From: Dipylidium caninum
Lineage: Eukaryota > Platyhelminthes > Cestoda > Cyclophyllidea > Dipylidiidae
Length of the DNA stretch: 64,000 bases
Assembly (NCBI GenBank): GCA_017562135.1
Contig: QEYB01001019.1
Span: 496,001-560,000, forward strand
Direction of reading: 5' to 3'
Below the pieces are notes generated by a model. The model was not told the origin of the DNA. It was given only the letters and a program-made list of their open reading frames with translations, and searched no databases. Below are positions 13,801 through 25,800 of this stretch, one piece after another (the first letter of the stretch is position 1; each line of letters opens with the position of its first letter). A program made the position numbers and the translations under genes.

Positions 13801-16800
13801 TGCAGGCGCCATCTAAGTAGAGTTGAAAAGGTGAAAATCTCATCCCATTCATTTGAAGAGATCGGAAAGTAAAAAAACGCTATATAAATATCGTATACCT
13901 GTTACAAATATAATTTATAGCAAAAGAAGTGGGTTAATATCACCAGTGTCAAAGGTGGGGAAATAGAGTCAAAGTGTTCGTGAAAGACAATAAGTGTAAT
14001 CATCACCCAAAGATTTTGAGAGAAAAATGCTTTATCTGCCATAATAAACAGCTATTAATAGGTGACAGAAAGTGCGACACCTTGAAAGTCAACTGATGCC
14101 GTAACTACGTCATTTAGTGGACATAAATTAAGTTGATTAGAAATCAACAAGTCCAAAGACAATATAACTTGAAGGCCACCAAACAAGCGATGGTGGGTAG
14201 AACTCGTTTTCATTTCTGCCTAAATCCTGTGCATTAAGAAAGCACTTTTGCTTTTCGTGGCGTAGACAATAGATTAAAGACGCCAATGAGGAAATAAAAT
14301 CGACATCAACCACTGGCATTTCTTAATTGGTGAGTCAAAACGTATCCCAATGGAAAGGAAATCTTCTGAATCAGTGTATTGTAGTGCTGAAAGATCTGTT
14401 TGTTTACTTGTGCTACGAGCTAGTATACTGGCACTCTTTTTGTGGTCTCTTCCATTCTCTTCTTTCATTCCAGTGTGTATACTCTCATAGCACAAGAAAC
14501 AGCGGCTCCGAAAGCAAAGAAGGTAGTTTTCCCAACAAATTTTCACTCTATTCTTAGCATCTTATAATCGTGCTCGAAATAGACATTAGACGTAAAAGAC
14601 AGAATTGTTTAAGAAGGTAGAATTTGTTGTGGCTACATCTGACAGGGAAGGGAGGAGTGTTTACTTCTCTCAAAATGACTATTTACTTAAGCAAAACGTG
14701 TTAAGAAGCAAACTACATCTTCTTATTCCCACTTATCGAAATGTCCTGGAAAAGTTTAGGGAACAAAACCTCAACGTGGTCAGCCAAACGTTATACTTTC
14801 CATCCAAATATAAATCTACACTAGAACTAAGGAATTAGTATGTATTTCAGTTATAAAGAGTAATAGGAAATTCGAGAGGAGGAAATTAGAATACTTTTGA
14901 CAAAAAACAAACTTTTATGAAAGTATTATAGCCTTTAAACAATTTATTGCAAAATTCCCTTACCTGATCCTACTTTTATCAGCTAGAGAAAAAACGGGCA
15001 TTCCAATTGTAAAAAATAGGTAGCAAGAATAGCACCGAGGCACAAGGTGGATGCTAATGAAATAAAGAAATTTCATTGCCTGGAAACGAGATTTAGGGTT
15101 GGGATTTAAAAAATGACGGAACACCTAGATGAAGATAGTTCCAGAAAGCGTTGAGAAACGAGAAAAAGTGCCGATCTATTGAAGTAAAAAAGGGAGGGAA
15201 AGGACGCAATGAATGGAGAATGTTCATATTCCCTCACAAATTAGGATAAGTTTAAAGCATATTTTCTGCAAGTCAATGGTTAACCCACTATTCGCACTAA
15301 AATTGATCCTACGAACAATAAGGGAAATGGAATAAGATCTCTGCCTGGAAATGCAATGCCAAAAGTAATTACAGTAAAGGAGAGCAGGGATGCCGAGGTA
15401 CGGATAGCGCCCGTGGAAAGCAGTGTGTAGGCATGCAAGGCCTTCTTCAATACTCGTGAGTTCACCACTATTCAGAGCGGTGAGGTCAAAGTCCTTGCGT
15501 TTCATATACCATACCTGTGTTCCTTCATTGTACGAGCGAAGCTAATTTCATGACATAAAACATATAAATGAAAAAATGCAACAAATAAATAGCCGCTAAA
15601 TGACGAAAAAAGGTAATTACTAAAAGAAAAACTTGCAAACTTTCAGAGTAGATGTCGTGTACGTCCTTCAGGCTAGTCAGCCCAGCAGAAAACGGCGAAA
15701 AGTAATAGACGTGAATATAGAATACTTCAAGTGGGAGCTACAGCCTTCCATTATGTTCAACAAAAACTGAGTAAATATGTCGACAATCTCCACATATGGA
15801 GATTAGGTATCTATTACTTATTAATGCATCCAAAAAGCAATTTTAGGGTGGCATGCCATAGGTGAAGGTATCCAACTACTTTTTATAGGACACGATTTCC
15901 AGTAAACATGCATGAATGCTGTTATCCAATATTTTTTTTAAAACTATCTTTCGAAGGCGTTTATGGGACAGCGACCAAACATTTAATAACTAACTGAAAA
16001 ACAATTACAAGTAAGTTGTGTATGAACACTTCTTATATCCATTAAGAAAGTAATAATCTGAAAAATTTCGGCAGTTAGGAAAGAATAAGACAACCAAATT
16101 GCAAGAATCTTTTTCCGAATTGGTAATTGATATCATGCAAGCATTCATAGTTAAAACTAGAAGTTTCAACATCCACTTCGAATTAAAATTATTGCTTTGT
16201 TAATTCTATACCTTTCCCCATCCTATTAACATATACAATAAGGATATTAATGTGTGAGAGCCGATAGAAGTATAAATTCATCCTCATGAAATAGGTCGTT
16301 GGTATATATCGGACTACCGTCAAACGTGGGAATGAAATACTCTTTAATCTCCCATTAAATCTATTAAGAAGAGCAATAAATGCGGAAGGAAATAAGATTA
16401 TCGCGGTTGAGTAACTCACAACTGCGATAAAAATACTTCGGCTTACATAATGCGTTCCGAGTTCATGATCTAACAAAGACATAATGCCTTGTTCTCGAAG
16501 ATACGTGTTGCCGCTATTGGATCTTAAGAGGACGGTAAAGTGGCGATCTGACGCTTGATAAGGTAACGCAGACCTCGAACTCACCATTAATGCACTAAAG
16601 AACAATTTTTAGACAATAAACTTTGCCTTCCAATTAATTCGTCGCACCAAATCACTTCTAATGGGGTGGGAAATTTTTCGCTCTTGATGTAGTTGAGAAC
16701 TTTATCAGTTGCCTTCTCAATTGATATAGTAGGGCCGTAGCTCGATTGAACAAAATTATCGATAGTTTTAAATTTCTTGATCACAATGCCTAATATGCGT

Positions 16801-17110
16801 TTAGCTTCGTGAAATAAATTGAAATGAATTTTGCCATTCTGTTTGAACGGATACTGTAAGAATGAGAAAGGGTACCTGTTTAATCAACAAACTCTCAATA
16901 TCTACTACAGGAGTGGTCAAAGAAAACTGCGGTGTACAATTTCTTTTCAAAAATCGCTCTTTCTGCTCAGCATCATTTTTGGGAGACAGGGCACCAAGGA
17001 ATTTGGCCGGTACTGACTTTTCGTGTCTAACACAAACTCCATCAATTGCTTCTTGCTTCTTTTCGTCTTTGCCGATGGTTTCTATAAGATCTTCTACGAC
17101 ATCTACCATA
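10883..17110 (-). CDS. MATCAP: Microtubule-associated tyrosine carboxypeptidase (MATCAP / KIAA0895 family, DUF1704)
   Basis: Family role: a zinc metallopeptidase that removes the C-terminal Tyr of alpha-tubulin. Exons: 17110-16876, 16853-16615, 16594-16447, 15541-15373, 13812-13645, 12279-11967, 11192-10883 (stop 10883-10885). Phases match at all junctions and give about 526 residues from the ATG at 17109, which follows an acceptor-like CAG directly; an upstream coding exon is possible. Landmarks in order: KERFLKRN, EAKRILGIVIKKFKTIDNFV, the zinc motif DHELGTHY (HExxxH at about residues 201-206), SIEEGLACLHTAF with the Glu pair at about 239-240, ALLYY, KDLFQHLSKYVK, YGKDQRYFEG and NNIDFALLMCGKL. 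These match the DUF1704 core. The last exon is a family-unspecific acidic tail. Two introns (16854-16875 and 16595-16614) are implausibly short, and splicing there is the least certain part. Confidence 0.85.
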
Positions 17111-18048
17111 CTGCGACTTCAAAATCTGTGAGCATGGAGGATGGTAGATGTACATCCACCCAAGGCAATCAAAACCGTTACATAGCATATTACGCTGATC
17201 TGATAGGATAACAAAACAAAACGAAACTGATAGATGTTGACTCGTTTACAAAGGCCAACAGGCCCAAGCTTATTGTATCACAAATCATTTGACTAAAACT
17301 TCGAATTAGGCCTAGACGTTCTTGTGTCTCATGCAGTTATTCGTCTTATTAGTCTCATATAAAAATATTTGCATATTAAGGAAGCAGACTCAATACGCCA
17401 TGTTTCAAAGTCCAATGTCCACATGAACGAACACGAAGGAATGAAAGCAATTTTGATTCTTGTTTGATACACAATTATTCGTGAAGTCCAATACACTAAA
17501 TACCTCGAAATTCGATCAGATCACTATAAGCCGGTGCAAAGATGCCCATGAAAAAAAATAACCCTTCGATCGCCTTCAAAGTTAGCGACCATAGTGAATA
17601 ACCATGGCAGCTACTCTAGTTGTTCTATTACCGTAGACGGCGAATTCTGGGCTTATTAAATCACTTATTAAATTGCTCCCAACATAATGGACCATTTCGA
17701 TATCAGAATGTGAAAGGTTTCCCTCCATACTAGTGTTTTCGCACCAAAGTTCGTCTGAGAAACACTAACCCTTGCGAATATGCTCATTTGTCTGAGAACG
17801 AGCGATACATTCTTGTCTCATTCTTGCACTTTAATTCATTTCCCTTTGAAATGAGTTCATAGCTAATAAGATGTGATTATATAAGTGTTAAATATGTACT
17901 TGTAGTAAGGAGTAGACGCCTTATCATTAATCAGGTTTTAACTTTTAACAATGAACCGGATATCATATCGTCCACATAAATTTCCATTCATCGGAATTTC
18001 TTCTTTCTTCTTTTTCCTTGAAATGAAAGTTCACCACTGAAAAAGTAC

Positions 18049-18166
18049 TTACTAAAGGCTCTATCAGCGATGTGTATATCCTGAACAAGCCTTGGTCTCT
18101 TAAATCTGCCACGTGAAGGTATTTTACCCAATGCTCGAACCACAAATGGCCTGATACTAGTTCCAT
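18049..18166 (-). CDS. Candidate orphan exon, unknown product
   Basis: Open frame beginning MELVSGHLWFEHWVKYL and ending at a good GTAAGT donor (exon end about 18049). It lies upstream of MATCAP on the same strand, but it ends in phase 0 whereas the next MATCAP exon needs phase 2. It would therefore need another exon in between, or be unrelated. No family recognised. Confidence 0.25.
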
Positions 18167-19139
18167 GACTGCGGAGAGCGCCTCAGATGACGTTTAGCCT
18201 ATGAAGACTTCTCCATGACGTCTGTTCTATAATTTTTCCACTCTCTTTTGGTACCCTTGCGCTTCACGATGCAGCCTCTAGACAAGGTGCGAAATGAATA
18301 TTCCGACTTGTCTACTCCGTTTTAGCAACATGAAACCTAGAAAGGTAAAACCACAATGGACGTGGGTTTTTTTGGTGTAGCTTGTCAACATTACGGCGCT
18401 GTCGTCAGAGAAAAATTAGTATGACATCTGTCGCTCCCACTGTAAATATTGGAGATAATAATGATTATGACTATGACGATGTTCCCTTTGATTGTCATCT
18501 ACCGCAAGAAAATCTCGGTTTACGTGACTCTACTCACTGCGCAACTAACCCTCTTATGTCTATTCGTCTTATCACATTCTCGCAGTCTACTACTGCCATC
18601 GTACCCGGCAGAAGAGGAAAATTTATAAGGCTAGTGCAAAATACCCATTCCATCCATCTAACCGCATGAAAGGAGATACACTCGTCATTGTTAACGGTTA
18701 ACAACTCCAACTTTCATGTGTGTTTCTGTGGCTTATTTCTAAGAATGGGTGTGCCTCACAAAAGAGGACTCCATTAACCAGTGTTTGTTTTACCAAGGGA
18801 GTCAAACTAACAACGTCGAGTCCAGCTGGCATTGCACAACATTAACTTTGTGAGTTTCTTATCGTGTTTATAAGTGCCTTATGCTCCGCTACCGTCTGTT
18901 ACAGCTTGGTGGGTCTGTGTGGACCTCCAGCCACCTTCTTCTCCCCCCTTCACGACGTGTGTGGGTGCTTAAGCGAGGACCCGAGACGCCAAAGTGAGAC
19001 GACCATAGCAATGCGCTGCATTTACCATTGGCGACATACTGGAAAGAGGTGCCTAAACACAGTTTAATGACTAGATTGGAAATGAATGGGTGATGATGGG
19101 TTGAAATTTGGGCTCTGCAGACACACGTAGGCAAAGCTA

Positions 19140-19340
19140 CCAGACAAAGTCACTTCTCCACCCGGAAGCAGCGCAATAAGCTCGTTAGTTAAGTAAAAAG
19201 CAGTGTGTGTGGGGCGTATAACGATGTCCCTTTGGTAAACTGTAGATGATGGAACACGGCCTCCACCGTTTCCACCGCCATCGAAGGGCATATTCCTTTG
19301 TCGCCTATGTTTGAACGCAAGATTCTCTAGGGTAAGGATT
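19140..19340 (-). CDS. Candidate orphan exon, unknown product
   Basis: Minus-strand frame after a CCCTAG acceptor-like site, containing MPFDGGGNGGGRVPSS and IRPTHTAFYLTNELIALLPGG. Its residue use looks protein-like rather than intronic. It sits 3' of the SYTL stop and 5' of MATCAP, so it could be a distal MATCAP 5' exon or part of another gene. No family recognised. Confidence 0.25.
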
Positions 19341-19487
19341 AAACGCCTACCTACTATCCTCATGTGTAGTGGACTATTTTGACTTAATCGTAATATTACC
19401 TGAAAGCTGTTTGGACAAGCTGAGTGAAATAAGAGACAAAGTCGTTTGGATACCAAAAGATGAAAAGATCAGCTTGAAGACAGTAAG

Positions 19488-19493
19488 TTTATT
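19488..19493 (-). terminator. Candidate polyadenylation signal for SYTL
   Basis: AATAAA on the minus strand, about 375 nt downstream of the SYTL stop codon at 19866-19868. Confidence 0.35.
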
Positions 19494-19865
19494 CTTCCGC
19501 CAAAATATTTCTTACATTAGCCTCAGGTTGAAATAACAAAAAGGAGAGAATTTCACACATCTGCATTAATAATAGGTGGGCCAAGAGGAGGTTCAATGAC
19601 ATTTGGCAATTTCGGCAGTTAAAATAAAGTATAAAACTGCATAAATAATGTGTGTTTGGGGGTGATTACTAGTGTGTCACGTCGCTCCACGACCGAAGAG
19701 CGAGTAGTCGGTTGCTTTACTGTTGATGTTGTCGGTGTACGCAACGCGTGGGGAGCATGTAACGATTGTTACTCGGGGGCAGGGAGGACAAAGCTGAAGT
19801 GAGGGAGGATCTGACACGCAAAGGCACGTTGTGTCGCTGAAGTACTGCGAGTCCTATGCTGGCAT

Positions 19866-22800
19866 TCAAACCATGGTTGACCTCAATTGTACATTCCCTT
19901 CCACCAGCGTATTTGGCTTGCTCATCATCTCCACCCAGAGGGCGCGTTCCGTCCCCGTGGCATCCATTCCATAGCCGGATTCTTTAAAATCACAAGGGTA
20001 AACAAATCAACCAGCGTGGTAGTCATAGATAGAGGCTTTAGGAGGGATGTCAGTCAAAAGCATGCTTGGGGTGGGCAAATGGGGAGCAACTCACTGGAGC
20101 CAGTGTTGAGATTGCATCCGCCCAGGTAGTCGTACTTGCCAAGCTTATTGTAATCCCAGACAACAACCTCCACGCCGATTGAGGGCAACTGTGTTTTCGC
20201 GATCCCTTTGTAAACGAGTGTCTCCTCCCAGGTTGGATTGTTGCTCTTCTTCACCACCTTCGTCTTCCTCTTGGAGTCTTTTGATCTTTCGGGAAGAAGG
20301 TACCTAAAATCCCATGCTTCTTTTAGTAGCCCGAATCCTGACTGCGATTATGCTAATTCACCAATAGTTTCAGGAAGCTTAATTCAGGAATGTGAATCGC
20401 AACCCGGGAACTCACGTTTTAACGAAAGGATTGACAATATTCTTCTTATCTGATTCGCCAGAGGAACCCATGGGAACGTTCAAATCGGTCGCGTTCTTTA
20501 TGTAGACACACAATTCGCCCAGGTCGCCCTGTGTTGCTGGGAGGAATTTTAGACCCAAACGAATTTGACCCTTCGTTAGTACCAAATTCATGTGGCTACC
20601 CGCTGAGCCCTAGAAAGAAAGTCAAAGACCCCGTGAACGACGGCTTTAAGGCGAGGTAACCGAGACGATGAGGAGGAAGGACATTTTAAATAGAGGAGTG
20701 GCTGCATTTAATGGTGAACTCTGAAAATCAAGACCGTGCCAGTTGCTTGTGATGGTCCCAACAGCAGAGGGGACGGCTGTCAAACATTCTTCTGCCACAC
20801 ATCCATTTACTATCGTTACCCTTCTTGACAAGACGTCTATTTGGTTGGTTAATTTCTAGGAGAATTTAAGGTAGGCCTTAGGTCTCACCTACCACCCTCA
20901 ATGGGCGGAGAGTTCAAAAGGGAACAGCGTTCGTCACGGAGATGTTGGCCTCTTTAAGCATAATAACGGTTACCACCAAATTTTCTCTGGCACTTCCCGA
21001 CTCGGTTAGTGGTATTACGCACCGCCACTCAAATTGCCTTGAGTTAGCAAGGAAGACAAGTCTCACACACACAAACACACACACCCACACAGGCATGCAC
21101 GCGCCTCATCATGCATACACGACGATTGCATGGAACGCAACACGCTCAGGTAAGTAAACTCAACCATTACTTGAAATGACAAGCAGCGAAATGAGAGAAG
21201 GAAGAAGAGGGAGGACGCGTTAAGTCACCTTGTCGTGCAGAGGCCTCCAACTCGGGGCTGAAGAGAATCGGTAGTCGGCGAGAGGGATGAGGATCTCGCC
21301 GAGAAAGAGGTTGGCCTTCATGTGACGATGGTGCCACACGGAGAGTTGGAGAGTTCGGTAGGCCAAATCCGATTTCGCGATGGTGTAGGTCAACGCCTCG
21401 TTGAACTGGATTCGTCGTGTTCTTCTTCACCTTGGTCTTGCGTTTACTCTGCTTCGTCTTATCCGGTAAGAGGTAAGTCTTCACATATCTGAGGTGGAAT
21501 TGGGCATTAAGTTACGGTATTTCTGCTTCTACACAGGACCCCCGTTGGATCAACTAGACTCTCCTCGCACAACCACGAAATTCTCGTGGAGTTGACTGCG
21601 ATTTTGCAATCCAAGCTTAATTAACACTTGTGGGAAGATTACATTTTGTCCGCGCCAAACGAGGTGTGGGGACAGTCTCATTTCCGGTTATAATTATTCC
21701 CTGATTAGGCACACATTTCTCTTCGAGGTAAATAATGAATAACTGAAAATACTAACGTATGTATATATGCACAGGAGGGAATTACGAGTGCCGGGACTTT
21801 TTTGCGAGGCAGGAGATTTTGCAAACAAGCCAAGCAAGTAACCTCATCGCCTGCAGAGCACTGTACCAACTGTATGTTAGGTGACTTGGAAATTTTAAAG
21901 AAAAAAAAGAAGCCATGAAGGCGTCGAGATTGGGTGGAGGAGAATTCTCTCCCCCTTTATGATGAGGACTTCTGGCATTCGTCCGGAATCGAGGCACTGC
22001 GCACACTTTAAGGAAATAATCCCTAGGCGTTGAATGATGTTGAGGCACTTTTTATGATTATGCGATGACAGGGTCTGCGGGAGGGGGCGTTTCTAGCAGA
22101 GAGGCTCGGAGTTTGGTTGCCCTCGCTTCCTCACCGGGCGCCAACAACAGCCTCGTCCGAGGAGTCTTTGCAAGCCACCCCAGTGGGGAGGCCGACTTCG
22201 ACTTAACTTCGACTTAGCAAACAGGGAGGAGGGGAGAAAGAAGCTGCACACAGAATGGTGCGATTTAAGGAACCAAGCAGTCTGTTCTACTCTTTTATTC
22301 CGACAAAGGATGTGATGGACGGGTGAACAAGTGATACTCCGTCTTATGCTGCAGGGTTCTGATTGAAGGCTAACAGGACAACCTGGATATAATCGTCTCC
22401 AACCTCATCCTCCCTATCCCCCTCCCCCTCCCCCCCTCGCCTCTCCGTCTGCAGTGGATTAGAGGGGATCATGACGTCCTGGCAAGTTTCAGACGAGTTA
22501 GAGGGACACCGAGACAGACACCGAGTAAAGTAACTCATCCTCCAGCTCATGGTATTTGCCTTCTTCTCACGGTGGAGCATTTAAGTCCACTGTGGCAAGG
22601 CCGCTAAGATGTGGCTCTACGTCGTCTTCTTCACATTTGCAACTCAACACCATCCCTTCAAGTGACCAATTTTCTGTACCGACGCTCACAAATGCTCTCT
22701 TCTATTGTCATGAAAACGGTGTCACGAGCACTTCCTGAGTAAGGAAGCAGCATTCCTTGAAGTGTTCCCACGTCTTTTCACTATCACCCGAGCCAAATGG

Positions 22801-25800
22801 CGGTGGAGGGGCAGGGAGATGGGCCAGGCCGAAGTCGGCGGAGAAAAGACGACCTCGTGCCGATTGTCTTCGGCCCATCGGCTAATGCGCTGCGAACCCG
22901 ACGGCACTGATCGTAGAACAAAAAAAACACTGCCTGCGATTAAGGTGGACAGATAGAGACCCACGTGCTCGAACTGTTGGACGACTTGTCAGCGACAGCC
23001 ACTTCGCGCGCCTGTTTCACAAAGATCCGCAACAAACCATTCTTGTCCTCATAGTCCACCGAGAAGCTTAAGTCGCCTGTTATCGTGATGCCGTGGGTGA
23101 AACTCTCCTCCCGCTCGCTGTAGATGCTCGTCACAGAGCCAACGCTCACCTGAGAGGGAAAAGTAAACAGCAACGTCACAAAAATAAACTCGGATTATCC
23201 TTAGCGCAGGAAATGGGGTTTTGTGAGGGACTCCGACCCACTCTGGCACAAACTCGTTGAGGTGTTGGGGAGTGAGCGGTCACCCAGTCACAATTCTAAG
23301 CCTTCGAATGAGATCCTCCCTGTGGAAAAATGCCTCCGCCTCTGCTCCGGTGGCACAATTCTCATGCCGTATTATAGATGCACGAACTCGTTGGTCTGGA
23401 AAATGTCCTCCCTTCTATCTAACAACTCTTTTAGGGATTTTCTCCTCAACAGACAAAGGGCAGAGATGGTGACCGTGGCGATGCTCGCCGATCCAGTCAC
23501 CTCATTTTTCTGTGTCCTCTGATGAGTCTCATGATTGTAAAGATTAAAGTGAGGGAAATCATTCGACACAACAGTAGGAACATCCTTAAAAAGTGTCATA
23601 AGTCGCCAAAAATAAAATAACAACTTGGTGTGTGTTGGCAAGGGGAAAAAGTTGAAAGCCGCTTTAGCAGAACGCCAGAAATAAGTGTCCCTAGTTTGTC
23701 CTAGCTGCAGCAGCTCAATCCAACAATTCCCACACGCAGCTTAATGGGGTGCTTTGAGCCTCTTGAGGCTTGGACCGGTGGCGGTGAGAGTTCACAGAGT
23801 GACGCCTCCCTGACGGCGCGGCAGCGGGCCGTTCACACACCCATCGCCTTTACATTATGCATAGACACGCAAGGCGGCTTTCGGATGGTTGTGCAACCGC
23901 TTTGCCTCGCCACAGACCGCCTTGGCTACTAGTGGAACAATTACAAGGCCGCAGATTGCCAGTGCTTTGGCACTGACACTGGTGGCAATAAGCGTCACGT
24001 GCACTTGTCACTGAATGACTCAGTCTAATTGAATTGAGGAGGTGATAAAAAATGCCAACTCAGGCTTTGTTAAGGAGGGCTGGGCCTTAACTCCACCGCG
24101 AGATTTCGCTTCGGAGGGGCGCGTTTACTGCGAAGGTGCCTCGATACCCTCCTCCTCCCGACACTGCTGGCTTCCGATCGGTTGGTCTCGGATCCCCTCA
24201 AGGAGTGGGCGACCCACGTCTGCATGGGGTCAGTTTAGGCCGAGACAGGCTTGTCAGTGCCCCGTGAACCCACATTGGTTTGCGGTGTCATGAATAAGAA
24301 ATACCCCTTCCTAACTCACTTCCTCCTCACTTCGCCAAAACGAAAATAATTGGCTATAGACTTGGTCCCTCTGTATAAGATGCAGCCGTTAAATATGAAT
24401 TCTCCCTTATTTTTATCATTAAGTCAAATCTCCGCCAATTTCACTCCACTTCCGACAAATCGGTGATGTCTTCCCCTTCGCCTGCAGAAGCGGCGACGGC
24501 GAGGCAATTAGGTCGGCCCTGAGAGATGGGAATCGCTAAGACTGCTGCTCTTCCGTAGATCCAAACCTACCTCCCACGTGGGACCCGACGCAAATCGGTG
24601 TGAGACCCTGTGGAATATCCATGAATCACCACCCTCAGATTTCATGCCAGAGCGAAGGATGAGATTTCCTCGGGACCTACCCCGCTGATCATGGATCTAT
24701 TGTCCCAAGTGTTGCCATCCGAGACACTGCCAGCATTGCCGGTGTAGGTGTTCGGGGTGTTGTAGCCGGAGGTGCTGTGTTGCCGCGACGCGAACGAGGG
24801 AGCGTCTTGGGCAACTCGTCCACACCCGAAAATATGACATTGAAGGCCAACTGCTCCGCTCCACTTGTAGGAGATAGTGAAATGTGCTATTCGAATGAGA
24901 AGGAAAAAAAAGGGATTAAGAAGACCGCACTTTTCGGCTCGTGAGTGTTCCATGAAAATTGTACAGGCTGTCCGAGGCAGAAAGTAATTCAATTCTTAAC
25001 CGGTGCGAAAATGCATGAGAAGAGTGGGCAAAATAATAATGCGCAGGAAGGAACAAAAAGAGTAAAATTAAACAAAGTAACACAGAAGGGGGAATAGTTC
25101 GGTATGCCTCATGAAAAATTAAGTAGTCGGGCAAGGAGATGCACCAGCAGAGCACGAAGAGGGGAGAGTAGGGGGAGAGCGTCACTCCGATTAGCTTGGA
25201 CAAAGTTGTTGGGGAATACGAGGAAGGAAGTGGCCGAGCACGGCGGGTGGAGGGAAGTGGGAGGGGAGCGCTGGGTGATGACAGAAATGGGGGCGAAAGT
25301 GAGGTTTTGCCTCCTGATCTAGTGAAATTTGGTGTGGGCTGAGTGTTGGCAGCATTAGAATAAAATTCACAAGGTTGTCGGTTAAGGAGCGCAGATTGCG
25401 TCAAAACCCACACTCTAATGCACACACACACACACGCGCGCGCGCACAAGACGAATGATTTAGCAGTGACGTTTGACGAGAACATCAGAGGCTTTGAATT
25501 GTGCTCAGAAGATTACTCAAAAGCTCGAAGTGTATGGTATACAAATAGTGCAATCAACGCCCATCCTTCAACCCATGAGAGAAACAATGGCGAATGCGAA
25601 AACAAGCGGAGATTTGAGACGAGGCAGTAATTCGCACAATCTTCGCGTAAATTCACAAAACTGAAGGCGCGAATAAGAAGCCTTGTCACCCAATGGGAGT
25701 GCAAGGAACCGAGGAGGTGCTCGACCGCACCAAGTCCTCCTCTAATGAATGTCTACATGCCGCCTCTCAGACATCTTTCCATGATCGAAGGAGGGGATCC

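Larger units (their letters stand above)
17111..19865. other. Interval between SYTL 3' end and MATCAP 5' end
   Basis: About 2.75 kb with no gene I can name. The plus strand changes from A-rich (below about 17.25 kb) to T-rich (17.3-18.7 kb), as expected just upstream of a leftward unit, so the MATCAP promoter is probably near 17.2-17.4 kb. Two coding-like minus-strand frames, at about 19340-19140 and 18166-18049, are listed separately. A minus-strand AATAAA at 19488-19493 could end SYTL. Confidence 0.4.

Noticed and set aside
24916..25485. 189-codon minus-strand open frame
   Set aside because: Low-complexity translation of a CA/CG repeat and purine-rich intron sequence; composition is not protein-like and it overlaps simple repeats.
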